From positions 1 through 64,000 of the forward strand of contig JAAAOM010000033.1 in assembly GCA_009908855.1 (NCBI GenBank): DNA of 64,000 nt, written 5' to 3'. The translations under genes were made by a program, and so were the position numbers. The notes beneath the pieces are model-generated. The model saw only the letters and a list, made by a program, of their open reading frames with translations. It made no database searches and was not told where the DNA came from. The DNA is from Bacteroidota bacterium (lineage in GTDB: Bacteria > Bacteroidota > Bacteroidia > Bacteroidales > JAAAOM01). Positions 53,464 through 63,400 of this stretch are shown here, piece by piece; position 1 is the stretch's first letter; the number at the start of each line of letters is the position of its first letter.

Positions 53464-56448
53464 ATGGAAAAACAATATTACAGAAGCTTAGACGAGTTAA
53501 AGGTTGATCGGGAAAAGGTGAATGAAAAACCCGTGAAGGAATTTGAAGCAGAGAAAGATGTTCTTCTTGATCTTATGGAAGAAAATAATTTCAACACCTC
53601 CTCATCACGACGGGATTTCTTAAAAGTATTTGGATTTAGTATTGCTTCAGCCGCCGTTTTAGCCAGTTGCGAACAACCTGTGCGCAAGGCAATCCCTTAT
53701 TTAAACAGGCCTGAAGAAATAACTCCGGGAAAAGCAAACTATTATGCCTCCACATATTTTGATGGCAATGATTATTGTAGTGTACTCGTAAAAGTGCGAG
53801 ATGGACGACCCATTAAAATTGAAGGAAATACCCTGTCATCTGTAACCAAAGGTGGTACCAACGCACGCACACAAGCCTCGGTTCTGAGCCTGTATGATAA
53901 CGCCCGATATAAAGCCCCTGCCATTAAAGGTGAAGAAACAACATGGAAAAATATTGACCAGGATATTCAAAACCAGCTGAACCAACTTACACAAAATAAG
54001 GAAAAAATCGTTCTCCTTACACCAACCATTATCAGCCCGTCTACCAAAGCTGTGATTGAGCAGTTTCAGCAAAAATATCCCACAACACAACATATACAAT
54101 ATGATGCTGTTTCGGCAAGTGGTATATTAGATGCCAATAAAAAAACATTCGGACAGGCTTTCATCCCGTCTTATCACTTCGAGAAAGCAGCGACCATTGT
54201 CAGCTTTGGAGCTGACTTTTTAGGATCGTGGTTATCACCTGTTGAATATACCAAGCAGTATGTGCAAATGCGAAAACTGGATGAGGGTGAACAAAAAATG
54301 TCTCATCACATACATGTTGAAGCAGGCATGTCGTTAACCGGTAGTAATGCCGATAAACGCATTATCGTAAAAAACTCCCGACAGAAAGCTGTAATTGCCA
54401 ATGTTTATAACCATTTACTGGCACTAAGCGGCCAGTCCACATTTAATGCCCCTGAGACATCTGTTGATACCAAAGCCATTGCCGAAGAACTTTATAAAAA
54501 CAGGGGTAAATCGCTTGTTGTTTCCGGTTCCAATGATACGGATGCACAAATGATGGTTAACGGAATCAATCAGTTATTAGGTAATTTCGGAAAAACCATT
54601 GATACTTCCGTTCACTTAAAAATTAAACAAGGTATTGACCAGGAAATGGAATCCCTTGTTCAGGAAATGAATGAGGGTACTGTGGGTGGCGTAATTATGT
54701 GGAATGTGAATCCCGTGTATGACTACCCCGGAACAGATGCTTTTTCATCTGCTTTAAAAAACACAAAGCTGCGCGTATCACTGGCCGAATCGAAAAATGA
54801 AACAGCCGAAGAAACGGAATATATTTGTCCGGTCAACCATTATTTAGAAAGCTGGAATGATGCAGAAATAAAAACAGGCCATTATTCGCTTGGCCAACCT
54901 GCCATTCGTCCGATTTTTAGCACACGCCAGGGGCAGGAAAGCCTTTTGAGATGGACCGGATCAAATACCGAGTACCATGAATATTTAAAAAACTACTGGA
55001 CCGGTAATCTATTCCCGGCATCCGGATATTTATCAGCCGATAAATTCTGGACCGATAAATTACATGATGGTATTTACGAAACCGATCAATCTGAAACCAA
55101 CATAAATGGTTTTTCGTCCAACGCAATAGTGAATGCTGTTAGCCAATTAAAAAACGAATCCACTAAAAATATTGAATTAGAGCTGTATCAGAATGTAAGT
55201 GTGGGAAATGGTACACATGCCAACAACCCCTGGTTACAGGAATTACCCGACCCGGTAACCAAAATTTGCTGGGATAACTATGCAGCCATATCCCCTAAGC
55301 TAGCTGAAGAAATGGGTATTGAAGATAATGACCTGATTCGTATTGATCAAAAACCCATTCCGGCCGTTATTCAACCCGGTCAGGAATATAAAACCATTTC
55401 TGTTGCACTGGGCTATGGCCGGCAAAAAGCAGGTACAGTAGGAGAAAAAGTAGGTGTAAATGCATACATTTTTTCGCGGTTTGCTGATGGTCAACGGCTT
55501 ACCTGGTCAACGGTAAAAGAAGTGAATAAAGCCGGGGAAAAATACCCTTTGGCACGTACACAAACGCATCATTCGATGGAAGGCAGAGCCATTGTACGCG
55601 AAGCTACCCTTAAGGAATATCAAAAAAATCCTGCTGCCGGAAATGAATTACATGAAAAAATTGAATCACATCATAAAACATTATATGATAAACACGAATT
55701 CCCGGGGCATCACTGGGGAATGGCCATAGACCTGAATTCATGTACAGGTTGCAATGCCTGTGTAGTTGGATGTTCGTCAGAAAACAACGTCCCGGTTGTT
55801 GGCAAAAAGCAGGTATTGATGGCCCGTGAGATGCATTGGATTCGGATTGACCGCTATTATCAGGGCGATCAGGAAAATCCGTCGGTTGTGCGTCAACCGG
55901 TTATGTGCCAACATTGCGATAATGCACCTTGTGAGAATGTATGTCCGGTTGCAGCCACCACGCATAGCAACGAAGGTATCAACCAAATGGCTTATAATCG
56001 TTGTATTGGTACTCGTTATTGCAATAATAACTGTCCTTATAAAGTACGACGTTTCAATTTTTATGATTATACAGGAGCCGATGCATTGCCCGGAAATATA
56101 GTTGATCCGGCCGAGATGACGCTTGACCTGAAACGCATGGTATTAAATCCGGATGTAACCATCCGAGCCAAAGGGGTGATTGAAAAATGCTCATTCTGTG
56201 TGCAACGTATCCAGGAGAAAAAACTGGATGCCAAGCTGGAAAACCGGCAGTTGGGCGACGGAGAGATCAAGCCTGCCTGCGCACAGGCATGTCCTGCTGA
56301 TGCTATTGTGTTTGGCGATTTAAATGACGAAAACAGTAAGGTATCCAAGATATTCAAAGACCAGCGAAGCTATCATTTGCTTGAAGAATTGCATACATTA
56401 CCATCCGTTGGTTATTTAACAAAAATCAGGAATAAAGAAGAAGCATAA
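53464..56448 (+). CDS. actB: Alternative complex III iron-sulfur/molybdopterin-fold subunit ActB
   Basis: 994 aa, fused B1-B2 form. An unusual Tat signal preceded by about 45 residues (SSRRDFLKVFGFSIASAAVL), then a molybdopterin-oxidoreductase-like domain to about 700 that in ActB carries no Mo cofactor, then a ferredoxin domain with four cysteine sets: CTGCNACVVGC near 760, CQHCDNAPCENVC, CIGTRYCNNNC and CSFC...CAQAC. These match the one 3Fe-4S and three 4Fe-4S clusters of the complex. Periplasmic, on top of ActC. Confidence 0.95.
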   Translation: MEKQYYRSLDELKVDREKVNEKPVKEFEAEKDVLLDLMEENNFNTSSSRRDFLKVFGFSIASAAVLASCEQPVRKAIPYLNRPEEITPGKANYYASTYFDGNDYCSVLVKVRDGRPIKIEGNTLSSVTKGGTNARTQASVLSLYDNARYKAPAIKGEETTWKNIDQDIQNQLNQLTQNKEKIVLLTPTIISPSTKAVIEQFQQKYPTTQHIQYDAVSASGILDANKKTFGQAFIPSYHFEKAATIVSFGADFLGSWLSPVEYTKQYVQMRKLDEGEQKMSHHIHVEAGMSLTGSNADKRIIVKNSRQKAVIANVYNHLLALSGQSTFNAPETSVDTKAIAEELYKNRGKSLVVSGSNDTDAQMMVNGINQLLGNFGKTIDTSVHLKIKQGIDQEMESLVQEMNEGTVGGVIMWNVNPVYDYPGTDAFSSALKNTKLRVSLAESKNETAEETEYICPVNHYLESWNDAEIKTGHYSLGQPAIRPIFSTRQGQESLLRWTGSNTEYHEYLKNYWTGNLFPASGYLSADKFWTDKLHDGIYETDQSETNINGFSSNAIVNAVSQLKNESTKNIELELYQNVSVGNGTHANNPWLQELPDPVTKICWDNYAAISPKLAEEMGIEDNDLIRIDQKPIPAVIQPGQEYKTISVALGYGRQKAGTVGEKVGVNAYIFSRFADGQRLTWSTVKEVNKAGEKYPLARTQTHHSMEGRAIVREATLKEYQKNPAAGNELHEKIESHHKTLYDKHEFPGHHWGMAIDLNSCTGCNACVVGCSSENNVPVVGKKQVLMAREMHWIRIDRYYQGDQENPSVVRQPVMCQHCDNAPCENVCPVAATTHSNEGINQMAYNRCIGTRYCNNNCPYKVRRFNFYDYTGADALPGNIVDPAEMTLDLKRMVLNPDVTIRAKGVIEKCSFCVQRIQEKKLDAKLENRQLGDGEIKPACAQACPADAIVFGDLNDENSKVSKIFKDQRSYHLLEELHTLPSVGYLTKIRNKEEA

Positions 56449-56469
56449 TCATTTTAAATCTAAATACGC

Positions 56470-57840
56470 ATGTACGTATCTCCGGTTAGAGAACCATTAA
56501 TAAAAGGGAAAAAGGACTATAATAAAGTTACAGAAGATATTACTGCTCCCATGGCAGGAAAGCCATCGAAATATTGGTATATGGGGATTGGCTTATCACT
56601 GCTTGCTTTGTTGGCAGGCGGAATAGGAACGGTTATTACCATTTGGTATGGAATAGGTACCTGGGGGCTCAACAAAACCATTGGATGGGGTTGGGGAATT
56701 ACCAATCTGGTATGGTGGATTGGAATAGGTCATGCCGGCACCTTTATATCTGCTATTTTATTGTTGTTCCGCCAAAAGTGGAGAACCAGTATCAACCGAT
56801 CAGCCGAAGCCATGACACTTATGGCCGTTACATGTGCCGGATTTTTTCCGCTTATTCACATGGGGCGATTATTACTTGGTTTTTTTATCATTCCTTATCC
56901 CAATACACGCGATTTATGGGTAAACTTTAATTCCCCCCTTTTATGGGATGTATTCGCAATTTCAACATACGGTATTGTATCCCTATTGTTTTGGTATACC
57001 GGCTTAATACCAGATTTGGCTACGATGCGTGATCGTGCTACACATAAAATTAAGAAAGCAATTTATAATTTATTAAGTTTCGGATGGACGGGATCGGCAA
57101 GACATTGGAGCCGTCATGAAACTTTAAGTCTAATCATGGCCGGATTGGCAGCACCCCTGGTTCTCTCTGTTCATACCATTGTAAGTTTTGATTTCGCCAC
57201 ATCCGTAATCCCGGGTTGGCATACCACTATATTCCCGCCATATTTCGTATCAGGTGCAATATTCTCGGGTTTTGCGATGGTATTAACACTGATGATTGTT
57301 GCCAGAAAAGCACTGAACCTTGAAGATTATATTACTGTGAATCATGTGGAGTCCATGAATAAAATTATTATAACCACAGGTTCAATTGTTGGAATTGCTT
57401 ATTTAACAGAGCTCTTCGTTGCATGGTATTCAGGTGTGGAATATGAACAATATGCCTTTATGAACAGAGCATTGGGGCCTTATGCCTGGGCTTACTGGAT
57501 TATGATGACATGCAATGTGATCACTCCGCAATTGTTTTGGTTTAAAAAAATCAGAAGAAGTTTAATCGCCACATTCATAATTTCCATTTTTGTGAACATT
57601 GGCATGTGGTTCGAAAGATTTGTAATTATTATAACTTCGTTGCACAGGGATTTTTTACCATCAAGTTGGTCGATGTATGCACCATCGTTGGTGGAAGTGG
57701 CTTTATTTATTGGTACGCTGGGATTATTTTTCACCCTGTTTCTGCTGTTTATCAGAGCATTCCCAATAATTGCAATTGCGGAAGTAAAAAGTGTATTGAA
57801 ATCGTCAGGAGAAAATAAGAAACATTCAAATCATGAATAA
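56470..57840 (+). CDS. actC: Alternative complex III NrfD-like quinol-binding subunit ActC
   Basis: 456 aa, ten-helix NrfD/PsrC family. Start [20 protein letters not shown]; helix marks [20 protein letters not shown] (quinol-site His and acid), [38 protein letters not shown]. Oxidises menaquinol and passes electrons to the ActB clusters. Overlaps actD by 8 bp. Confidence 0.96.
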   Translation: MYVSPVREPLIKGKKDYNKVTEDITAPMAGKPSKYWYMGIGLSLLALLAGGIGTVITIWYGIGTWGLNKTIGWGWGITNLVWWIGIGHAGTFISAILLLFRQKWRTSINRSAEAMTLMAVTCAGFFPLIHMGRLLLGFFIIPYPNTRDLWVNFNSPLLWDVFAISTYGIVSLLFWYTGLIPDLATMRDRATHKIKKAIYNLLSFGWTGSARHWSRHETLSLIMAGLAAPLVLSVHTIVSFDFATSVIPGWHTTIFPPYFVSGAIFSGFAMVLTLMIVARKALNLEDYITVNHVESMNKIIITTGSIVGIAYLTELFVAWYSGVEYEQYAFMNRALGPYAWAYWIMMTCNVITPQLFWFKKIRRSLIATFIISIFVNIGMWFERFVIIITSLHRDFLPSSWSMYAPSLVEVALFIGTLGLFFTLFLLFIRAFPIIAIAEVKSVLKSSGENKKHSNHE

Positions 57841-58357
57841 TCAACAATATATAACTGCTTATTATTTAGATGATGATGACCTCATGAAGTCGGTGAAGCA
57901 TATCAGGGAAAAAGGACTTTCGATTAACGATGTACTTACTCCTTTCCCGGTTCACGGATTGGATAAATTACTGGGTCATCGTCGTTCGTACCTGCCTCAG
58001 GTTGGATTTATCGGTGGCGCGATTGGTGCTATATGTGGATTCTATTTTCAGTATTGGATATTTACCGAAGCATATCCTTTGAATTTTGGAGGTAAACCAT
58101 TTGCTTCAATTCCCTCTTTTATACCTGTAACATTTGAATGTACCGTGCTTTTTGCGGCTTTTTCAATGTTTTTTGCATTTTTAATACGGTCTGGTTTAGG
58201 GTTGGGGGCACAAGCAAAAATTCATGATGAAAAGGTTACTGACGATCGCTTTATGGTGATTATTCCGATTGACGAAAGCAATCGACAGGATAGCATAAAC
58301 CATATTGAAGCTGTTTTAAACGAAACAGGAGCCAAAGAAGTTAAAGTAAACGGATAG
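57833..58357 (+). CDS. actD: Alternative complex III subunit ActD (DUF3341)
   Basis: 174 aa. N-terminal soluble part with [18 protein letters not shown] and [16 protein letters not shown], two membrane helices ([36 protein letters not shown]) and a C-terminal ferredoxin-like part. Structural subunit of the complex. Confidence 0.95.
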   Translation: MNNQQYITAYYLDDDDLMKSVKHIREKGLSINDVLTPFPVHGLDKLLGHRRSYLPQVGFIGGAIGAICGFYFQYWIFTEAYPLNFGGKPFASIPSFIPVTFECTVLFAAFSMFFAFLIRSGLGLGAQAKIHDEKVTDDRFMVIIPIDESNRQDSINHIEAVLNETGAKEVKVNG

Positions 58358-58373
58358 AAATTATTTTATAAAC

Positions 58374-59546
58374 ATGGAGCATAAACAATTCCAATTTAAC
58401 AATAAAGTTATAATCCCGTCGGTTTTATTGCTGATTTTAGGTATTCTGGCAGTAATCGGAGCATTGGTAACTGATATTCCACGCGAAAGAATCATTGCCA
58501 ATCTTCATTTAAATAATGTCTATTTCCTGGCATTTGCATTATGTGGATTATTTTTTGTGGCCGTTCATTCCATAGCAGAATCCGGATGGCATACAAGCAT
58601 TCAGCGTATTCCTGAAGCCATGGGAATGTTTGTGCCCTTTGCAGGAATAATAATGCTTGTTTTGTTTATTTTCGGCAAACATGACCTTTTTCACTGGACC
58701 CATACCGATCATCTCGATGAAGTATTGCTTCACAAACAGCCCTATTTAAATTCAACATTCTTTTATATCCGTTTTGTTGTTTATTTCCTCGGTTGGGGGC
58801 TGTTGGGATATGCCCTTCGTAAAAATTCATTGCTGTTGGGTGAAACCGGAGACATTAAATACTTTAACAAGCAAAGAACTTTTTCGGCAATATTTGTGGT
58901 GTTTTTTGCTATTACCAGTTCAACAGCGTCATGGGATTGGTTAATGTCTATTGATGCCCATTGGTTTAGCACGCTATACGGCTGGTACATATTTTCCAGC
59001 TTATTGGTAAGTGGTATGGCTGTGATAACATTATTTGTGCTGCTTCTAAGACGTATGGGATATTTACCACATGTGAATATTGAACATTTGAATGACCTGG
59101 GACGGTATATGTTTGCATTTAGTATATTCTGGATGTATCTGTGGTTTTCTCAGTATATGCTTTATTGGTACGGTAATATTCCCGAAGAGACAGTTTATTA
59201 CTATGAACGATTAAATAATTTTGAGAACTATTTCTTTATAAATATCATACTTTGCTTTGCAGCACCTTTTTTGATTATTATGCTCCGTCAAATGAAGCGC
59301 ATACCGTTTGTATTAGGTATAACATCTGTGATTATTATTGTGGGACACTGGGTTGATTTTTATCAACTTATTATGCCCGGTTCCATTGGTGATAAAGCAG
59401 GATTTGGAATGTTGGAAATCGGATTGACACTGGGGTATTTTGGTTTGTTTGCATTGTTTGTATTCAGGGCATTGTCAAAAGCGCCCTTAGTTCCAAAGAA
59501 TCATCCGTTTTATAAAGAAAGTCTGGAATATCATACCAATTATTAA
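58374..59546 (+). CDS. actF: Alternative complex III membrane subunit ActF
   Basis: 390 aa, ten-helix quinol:cytochrome c oxidoreductase subunit, second NrfD-like protein of the complex but without the ActC quinol motif. Marks: HSIAESGWHTSIQRIPEAMG, SSTASWDWLMSIDAHWFSTL, FSIFWMYLWFSQYMLYWYGN, VGHWVDFYQLIMPG. It precedes the cytochrome subunit, whereas the usual order is E before F. Confidence 0.92.
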   Translation: MEHKQFQFNNKVIIPSVLLLILGILAVIGALVTDIPRERIIANLHLNNVYFLAFALCGLFFVAVHSIAESGWHTSIQRIPEAMGMFVPFAGIIMLVLFIFGKHDLFHWTHTDHLDEVLLHKQPYLNSTFFYIRFVVYFLGWGLLGYALRKNSLLLGETGDIKYFNKQRTFSAIFVVFFAITSSTASWDWLMSIDAHWFSTLYGWYIFSSLLVSGMAVITLFVLLLRRMGYLPHVNIEHLNDLGRYMFAFSIFWMYLWFSQYMLYWYGNIPEETVYYYERLNNFENYFFINIILCFAAPFLIIMLRQMKRIPFVLGITSVIIIVGHWVDFYQLIMPGSIGDKAGFGMLEIGLTLGYFGLFALFVFRALSKAPLVPKNHPFYKESLEYHTNY

Positions 59547-59550
59547 GATT

Positions 59551-60120
59551 ATGAAGAATGTAAAAATATATTGGCTGTTTATTTTCGTAGTTACGCTTTT
59601 GTGTTCATGCACCGATGATCCTGAGCATCCTGGCTATGCCTATTATCCTGATATGGCTTATTCCCAGGCTTATGAAACACAGTCGGAGAACCCTTTGTTT
59701 GCCGATGGTAAAACCATGCGCGAACCGGTGGAAGGCACCATACCTCGAGGTTATGCACCCTTCCCATACGAAAAAAACAATGATGACCGTGCACTTGCAG
59801 GCCAGGAATTATCGAATCCCATGGAGGCGACACCCGAAAATATTAAACGTGGCAAGGTAGCTTATGGTTATTATTGCCTTCAATGTCATGGCGATCAGGG
59901 AGATGGCCAGGGACATCTGTTTACCAGTGGTTTGTATCCTTATCCGCCCGCAAGTTTAATCAATGAGCGCATGCAAAATGCTCCTGACGGAGAATTCTAC
60001 CATGCCATTACCGTTGGCTTTGGTATTATGGGCGCGCATGGCCATATTGTAAGACCGGATGATCGTTGGAAAATTATTACTTACATCCGTGAGGTTCTGC
60101 AGGATCAGGATAATTCGTAG
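59551..60120 (+). CDS. actE: Alternative complex III monohaem cytochrome c ActE
   Basis: 189-aa lipoprotein (signal to LLCSCTDDPEHPGY near 18-25). The N-terminal part PDMAYSQAYETQ and MREPVEGTIPRGYAPFPY is typical for ActE; a class I cytochrome c domain follows with CLQCHGDQGDGQGH near 110 and axial Met in FGIMGAHGH near 165. Last gene of the operon, 4 bp after actF. No oxidase genes follow. Confidence 0.94.
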   Translation: MKNVKIYWLFIFVVTLLCSCTDDPEHPGYAYYPDMAYSQAYETQSENPLFADGKTMREPVEGTIPRGYAPFPYEKNNDDRALAGQELSNPMEATPENIKRGKVAYGYYCLQCHGDQGDGQGHLFTSGLYPYPPASLINERMQNAPDGEFYHAITVGFGIMGAHGHIVRPDDRWKIITYIREVLQDQDNS

Positions 60121-60164
60121 GCCTGATTTATAAACTTATATTTTTCAGTTAACAATTGCATTGC

Positions 60165-60455
60165 GATGCATTGGTGGTAGTAAACCTTGCTTTTGTGCCA
60201 TGAACATGCCATGCGAACTGCTTCTAAATGAGGTAATGTATTCATTGCAAGGTAATAAATCACTTAATTTAAAATACCAACCTAACCATTAAATAATACA
60301 TCTATCCATGTCCTGTCGACTGCCTCCCGAAGCAATCCAATTCGATGATACAATCATAAGATTGCTACTGCAGGTGGGCATTTTACCTTGATCATTGGTA
60401 TGGTGATACCTGATTTTGTACAATGAACATGCCTTGTGATATGCAATGACGTGAT
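60165..60455. repeat. Dispersed intergenic repeat, copy B
   Basis: Fills most of the gap between the convergent actE and adhesin genes. Diverged copy of 15632-15866, arranged as block 1 (60166-60237), block 2 (60241-60360) and block 1 again (60371-60453): two half-repeats around a core. No coding capacity. Confidence 0.65.
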
Positions 60456-60479
60456 GCCGTCATTACATATCAATGGATA

Positions 60480-63400
60480 TTATTCATTTAATATCATCAC
60501 CGGTTTAATACCTGCCCGGCCGGCTGAAATAATATTTATCATGTAATAACCTGGCTCAAATCCGGATATATTTAACTCATATAGTTGCTTTCCGGGCTTT
60601 AAGGATGTTGTTTTCTGAACAACGCCCCTGGTATCTAAAATTTCAATTTTTGCCTCTTTTTCTAATTCATTGGCAAATGATACATACGCCGAATAATTAA
60701 TCGGATTGGGATACACCGTAAATGATAACTCATTTCGTTTATGGGTTGTATAAGGAATATCTAACAAACCTTGTGGCTGATAGGAAGCAGCCTGATAAAC
60801 CAATTGATTGCTCTCATCCTGAACAAATGCAACAACACGTAAATTTTTCACATTGTAAACCGTCTGATTTACCTGGTAGGAATACCCAATGGTAGCTGAA
60901 TCACCAATTGACCAGGGATTTAAGAAGTTAGTACCTGCAGAATTGGGTTCCATCGATTTAACCACCTGCCTGAATACCTTATCACCATTAATGCCTTCAA
61001 CATCATCTTCGTCGATCACTGTTTCAATAATGACAATGTATAATGTTATATCAGCACTTGTGAAATTACGTTTGGCCTTAATAGTAACATCACCGCTTAT
61101 TATGTTATTCGATTTAGAACCTGTAATTTCAATACCAAACGCTTCCTCCTTCAGGCTTTCTGTAAGTAAGGCAGCGGCGTTCCAGGGATTGCCCGGAAAA
61201 GAATATTCCATGTTACCATTTATAATTGAGAAAGGGATCAATTCATCATCAATGTCATAATAATAAACACGGTCTCTGGCAACCTGCGGATTGTCCTTAT
61301 TAAGCGGGTCTTCTCCGGGTACTTCAGTGTGATACTGAATATCGATCACATCTAATGGATACTGATCGGTGATGTTATCAACCAGGTTATCGGCATCAAG
61401 GCTGTTATTGTCGGCGCTGTTGGTAAAATGTTCCAATAACACCACCCTGCTCCGTTCGCCCAGCCAGAAGTTGTCAAAAGCAAAACCATCAGCCGAACCT
61501 GTGCGGTTCACGGCACCATAAGCCATTCTGAATTGTACATATTCTTCACCATTCAACACATCCAGATTACTGCGGGCAGGATCACCCCAATCACTATCGT
61601 TACCGGACCAACCCATGGATGATCCACCGGGTTCTCCGTCAATTTCGTCAGCATTGTACCATTTAATGCCATTGTCAACTGACCCGACATCTGTCCATGT
61701 ACGCCCATTATCTGTTGTATATTGAAGAATAACACCGTCCCTGTCATTGCTTTCAAAATCCTGCCAGATATTCATCTTTACCATAGGTCTTTTGGTGTTC
61801 TCGAAACTAAAGCATGGACTGGATACCCAGGATTGTTCATTTGCCTGATTAGCGGATACAGATGTATACCATGCCCTTGAGGTATCATTGATTAATTGGC
61901 CACTTGGCTCGCCCAGTGTCCAGCTATTCACTTCCGAAGATGATGAACTCATCCATCCGGCCGGATTAGCCGATTCGAAGGTTTGTAAATAGCCTTCTTC
62001 TGTAAGGGTAATCAGCGGTTTCAATGTAATATCCTGTGATATGCTGTCTTTACACCCATATTCATTACCTATGATCAATTTCACATTATAGGATTCGATA
62101 TCTTCAAATGTATATGAAACCTCCATGTCAGTAAGCACACTATCCCCAAAAAACCATTTATAATCGTTAATATTTACCTGGCCGGTGGATGTATTGGTAA
62201 ATTCAGTAGCATCACCGTTTGTATAACAATTGTTTTCTGTATAGAATCCTGCTATAGGAATATCACTTATAACCAAATTTTTGATTTTTGATGCAGAACA
62301 ATTATTAATAGTTGTGGCCGATAGTTCAATGTTTCTCGGGCCGGCTTCGCTGTAATAATGTGAAGGACTAAATTCCGGACTGAAATTAGCCGATCCGCTG
62401 TTGATATCATCAAAGTTCCAACTCCAGGAGATGATCGAATCAGTCGAAACCGTTTCATTGATAAAATTAGCCTGCGCATTGTTTGCAATATCCACACAAA
62501 TATTATCCAGTGAAAAGTCAATATCCGGTATCGGATTCAAATAAATGGTTTCATCCGCTTGTCGTTTACAACCGTTGCTGGTGGTGTATATGTAAGAAAT
62601 AACCGATGAATCTTCGCCCACCTGTGGGGGTCTGAATTCAAATCCACTACCGATATTACCAAATACCCCCTGGCCTTCAAAAAAGGCACTGGAATTATTA
62701 CCGATTAATGTAATATTGGTTCCGTTTTCACATACTTCCTGTGGTAAATCAGTTATGATCCATATTGAATCAACATATTCAACTTCAATATCTTTGGTGA
62801 GTTCAAATGTATCATCATCAAAATAAGTATAGGTAATAGTAAAATTGCCATCTTCCAACATACCAGGAAAAATGGTTGCTGTATTATTGCCATTATCCAC
62901 CAGTCCTTCATTACCTGAAATACTAAAACTTCCTGTATCCTGTGCTGTATTTACACCATTCACAATAAACGGGTCGTCATTAAAACAGTAAACATCTTTT
63001 TCGTTTTGTATCACAATATCTCCATCGGCACCAATTACAAAAACAGTGTCGGTATCACTATTGGTACAGGATGTATTCGGATCGGTATATTGATAATTTA
63101 TATAATGGGTTGGTGCAAATTCATAGGCTTCCTCCGGTGAGAAATATGAATTCCCGCCATCCATAATAATGCCATCAGAACCGGAGAATGTACCACCGGT
63201 AGGAGAGCCTGTAAGCAATACATCCTCACTGGTAGCACTATAAATACTTTCTAATCCTACGATTTCCACTTCCGGTAATTCATTGATGGTTATTTCACCC
63301 GAACCGTATGCCTCACCCGGACAATATGCATCATTCATTGCTGTAATGGTATAATTTCCCTCCAGATAGGCTTCGAGGTTATACGTACCGGATGCTATAT

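Noticed and set aside
52196-60120. Possible new multihaem-molybdopterin respiratory system
   Set aside because: Every subunit matches the known alternative complex III; only gene order and the extra haem motif are unusual.
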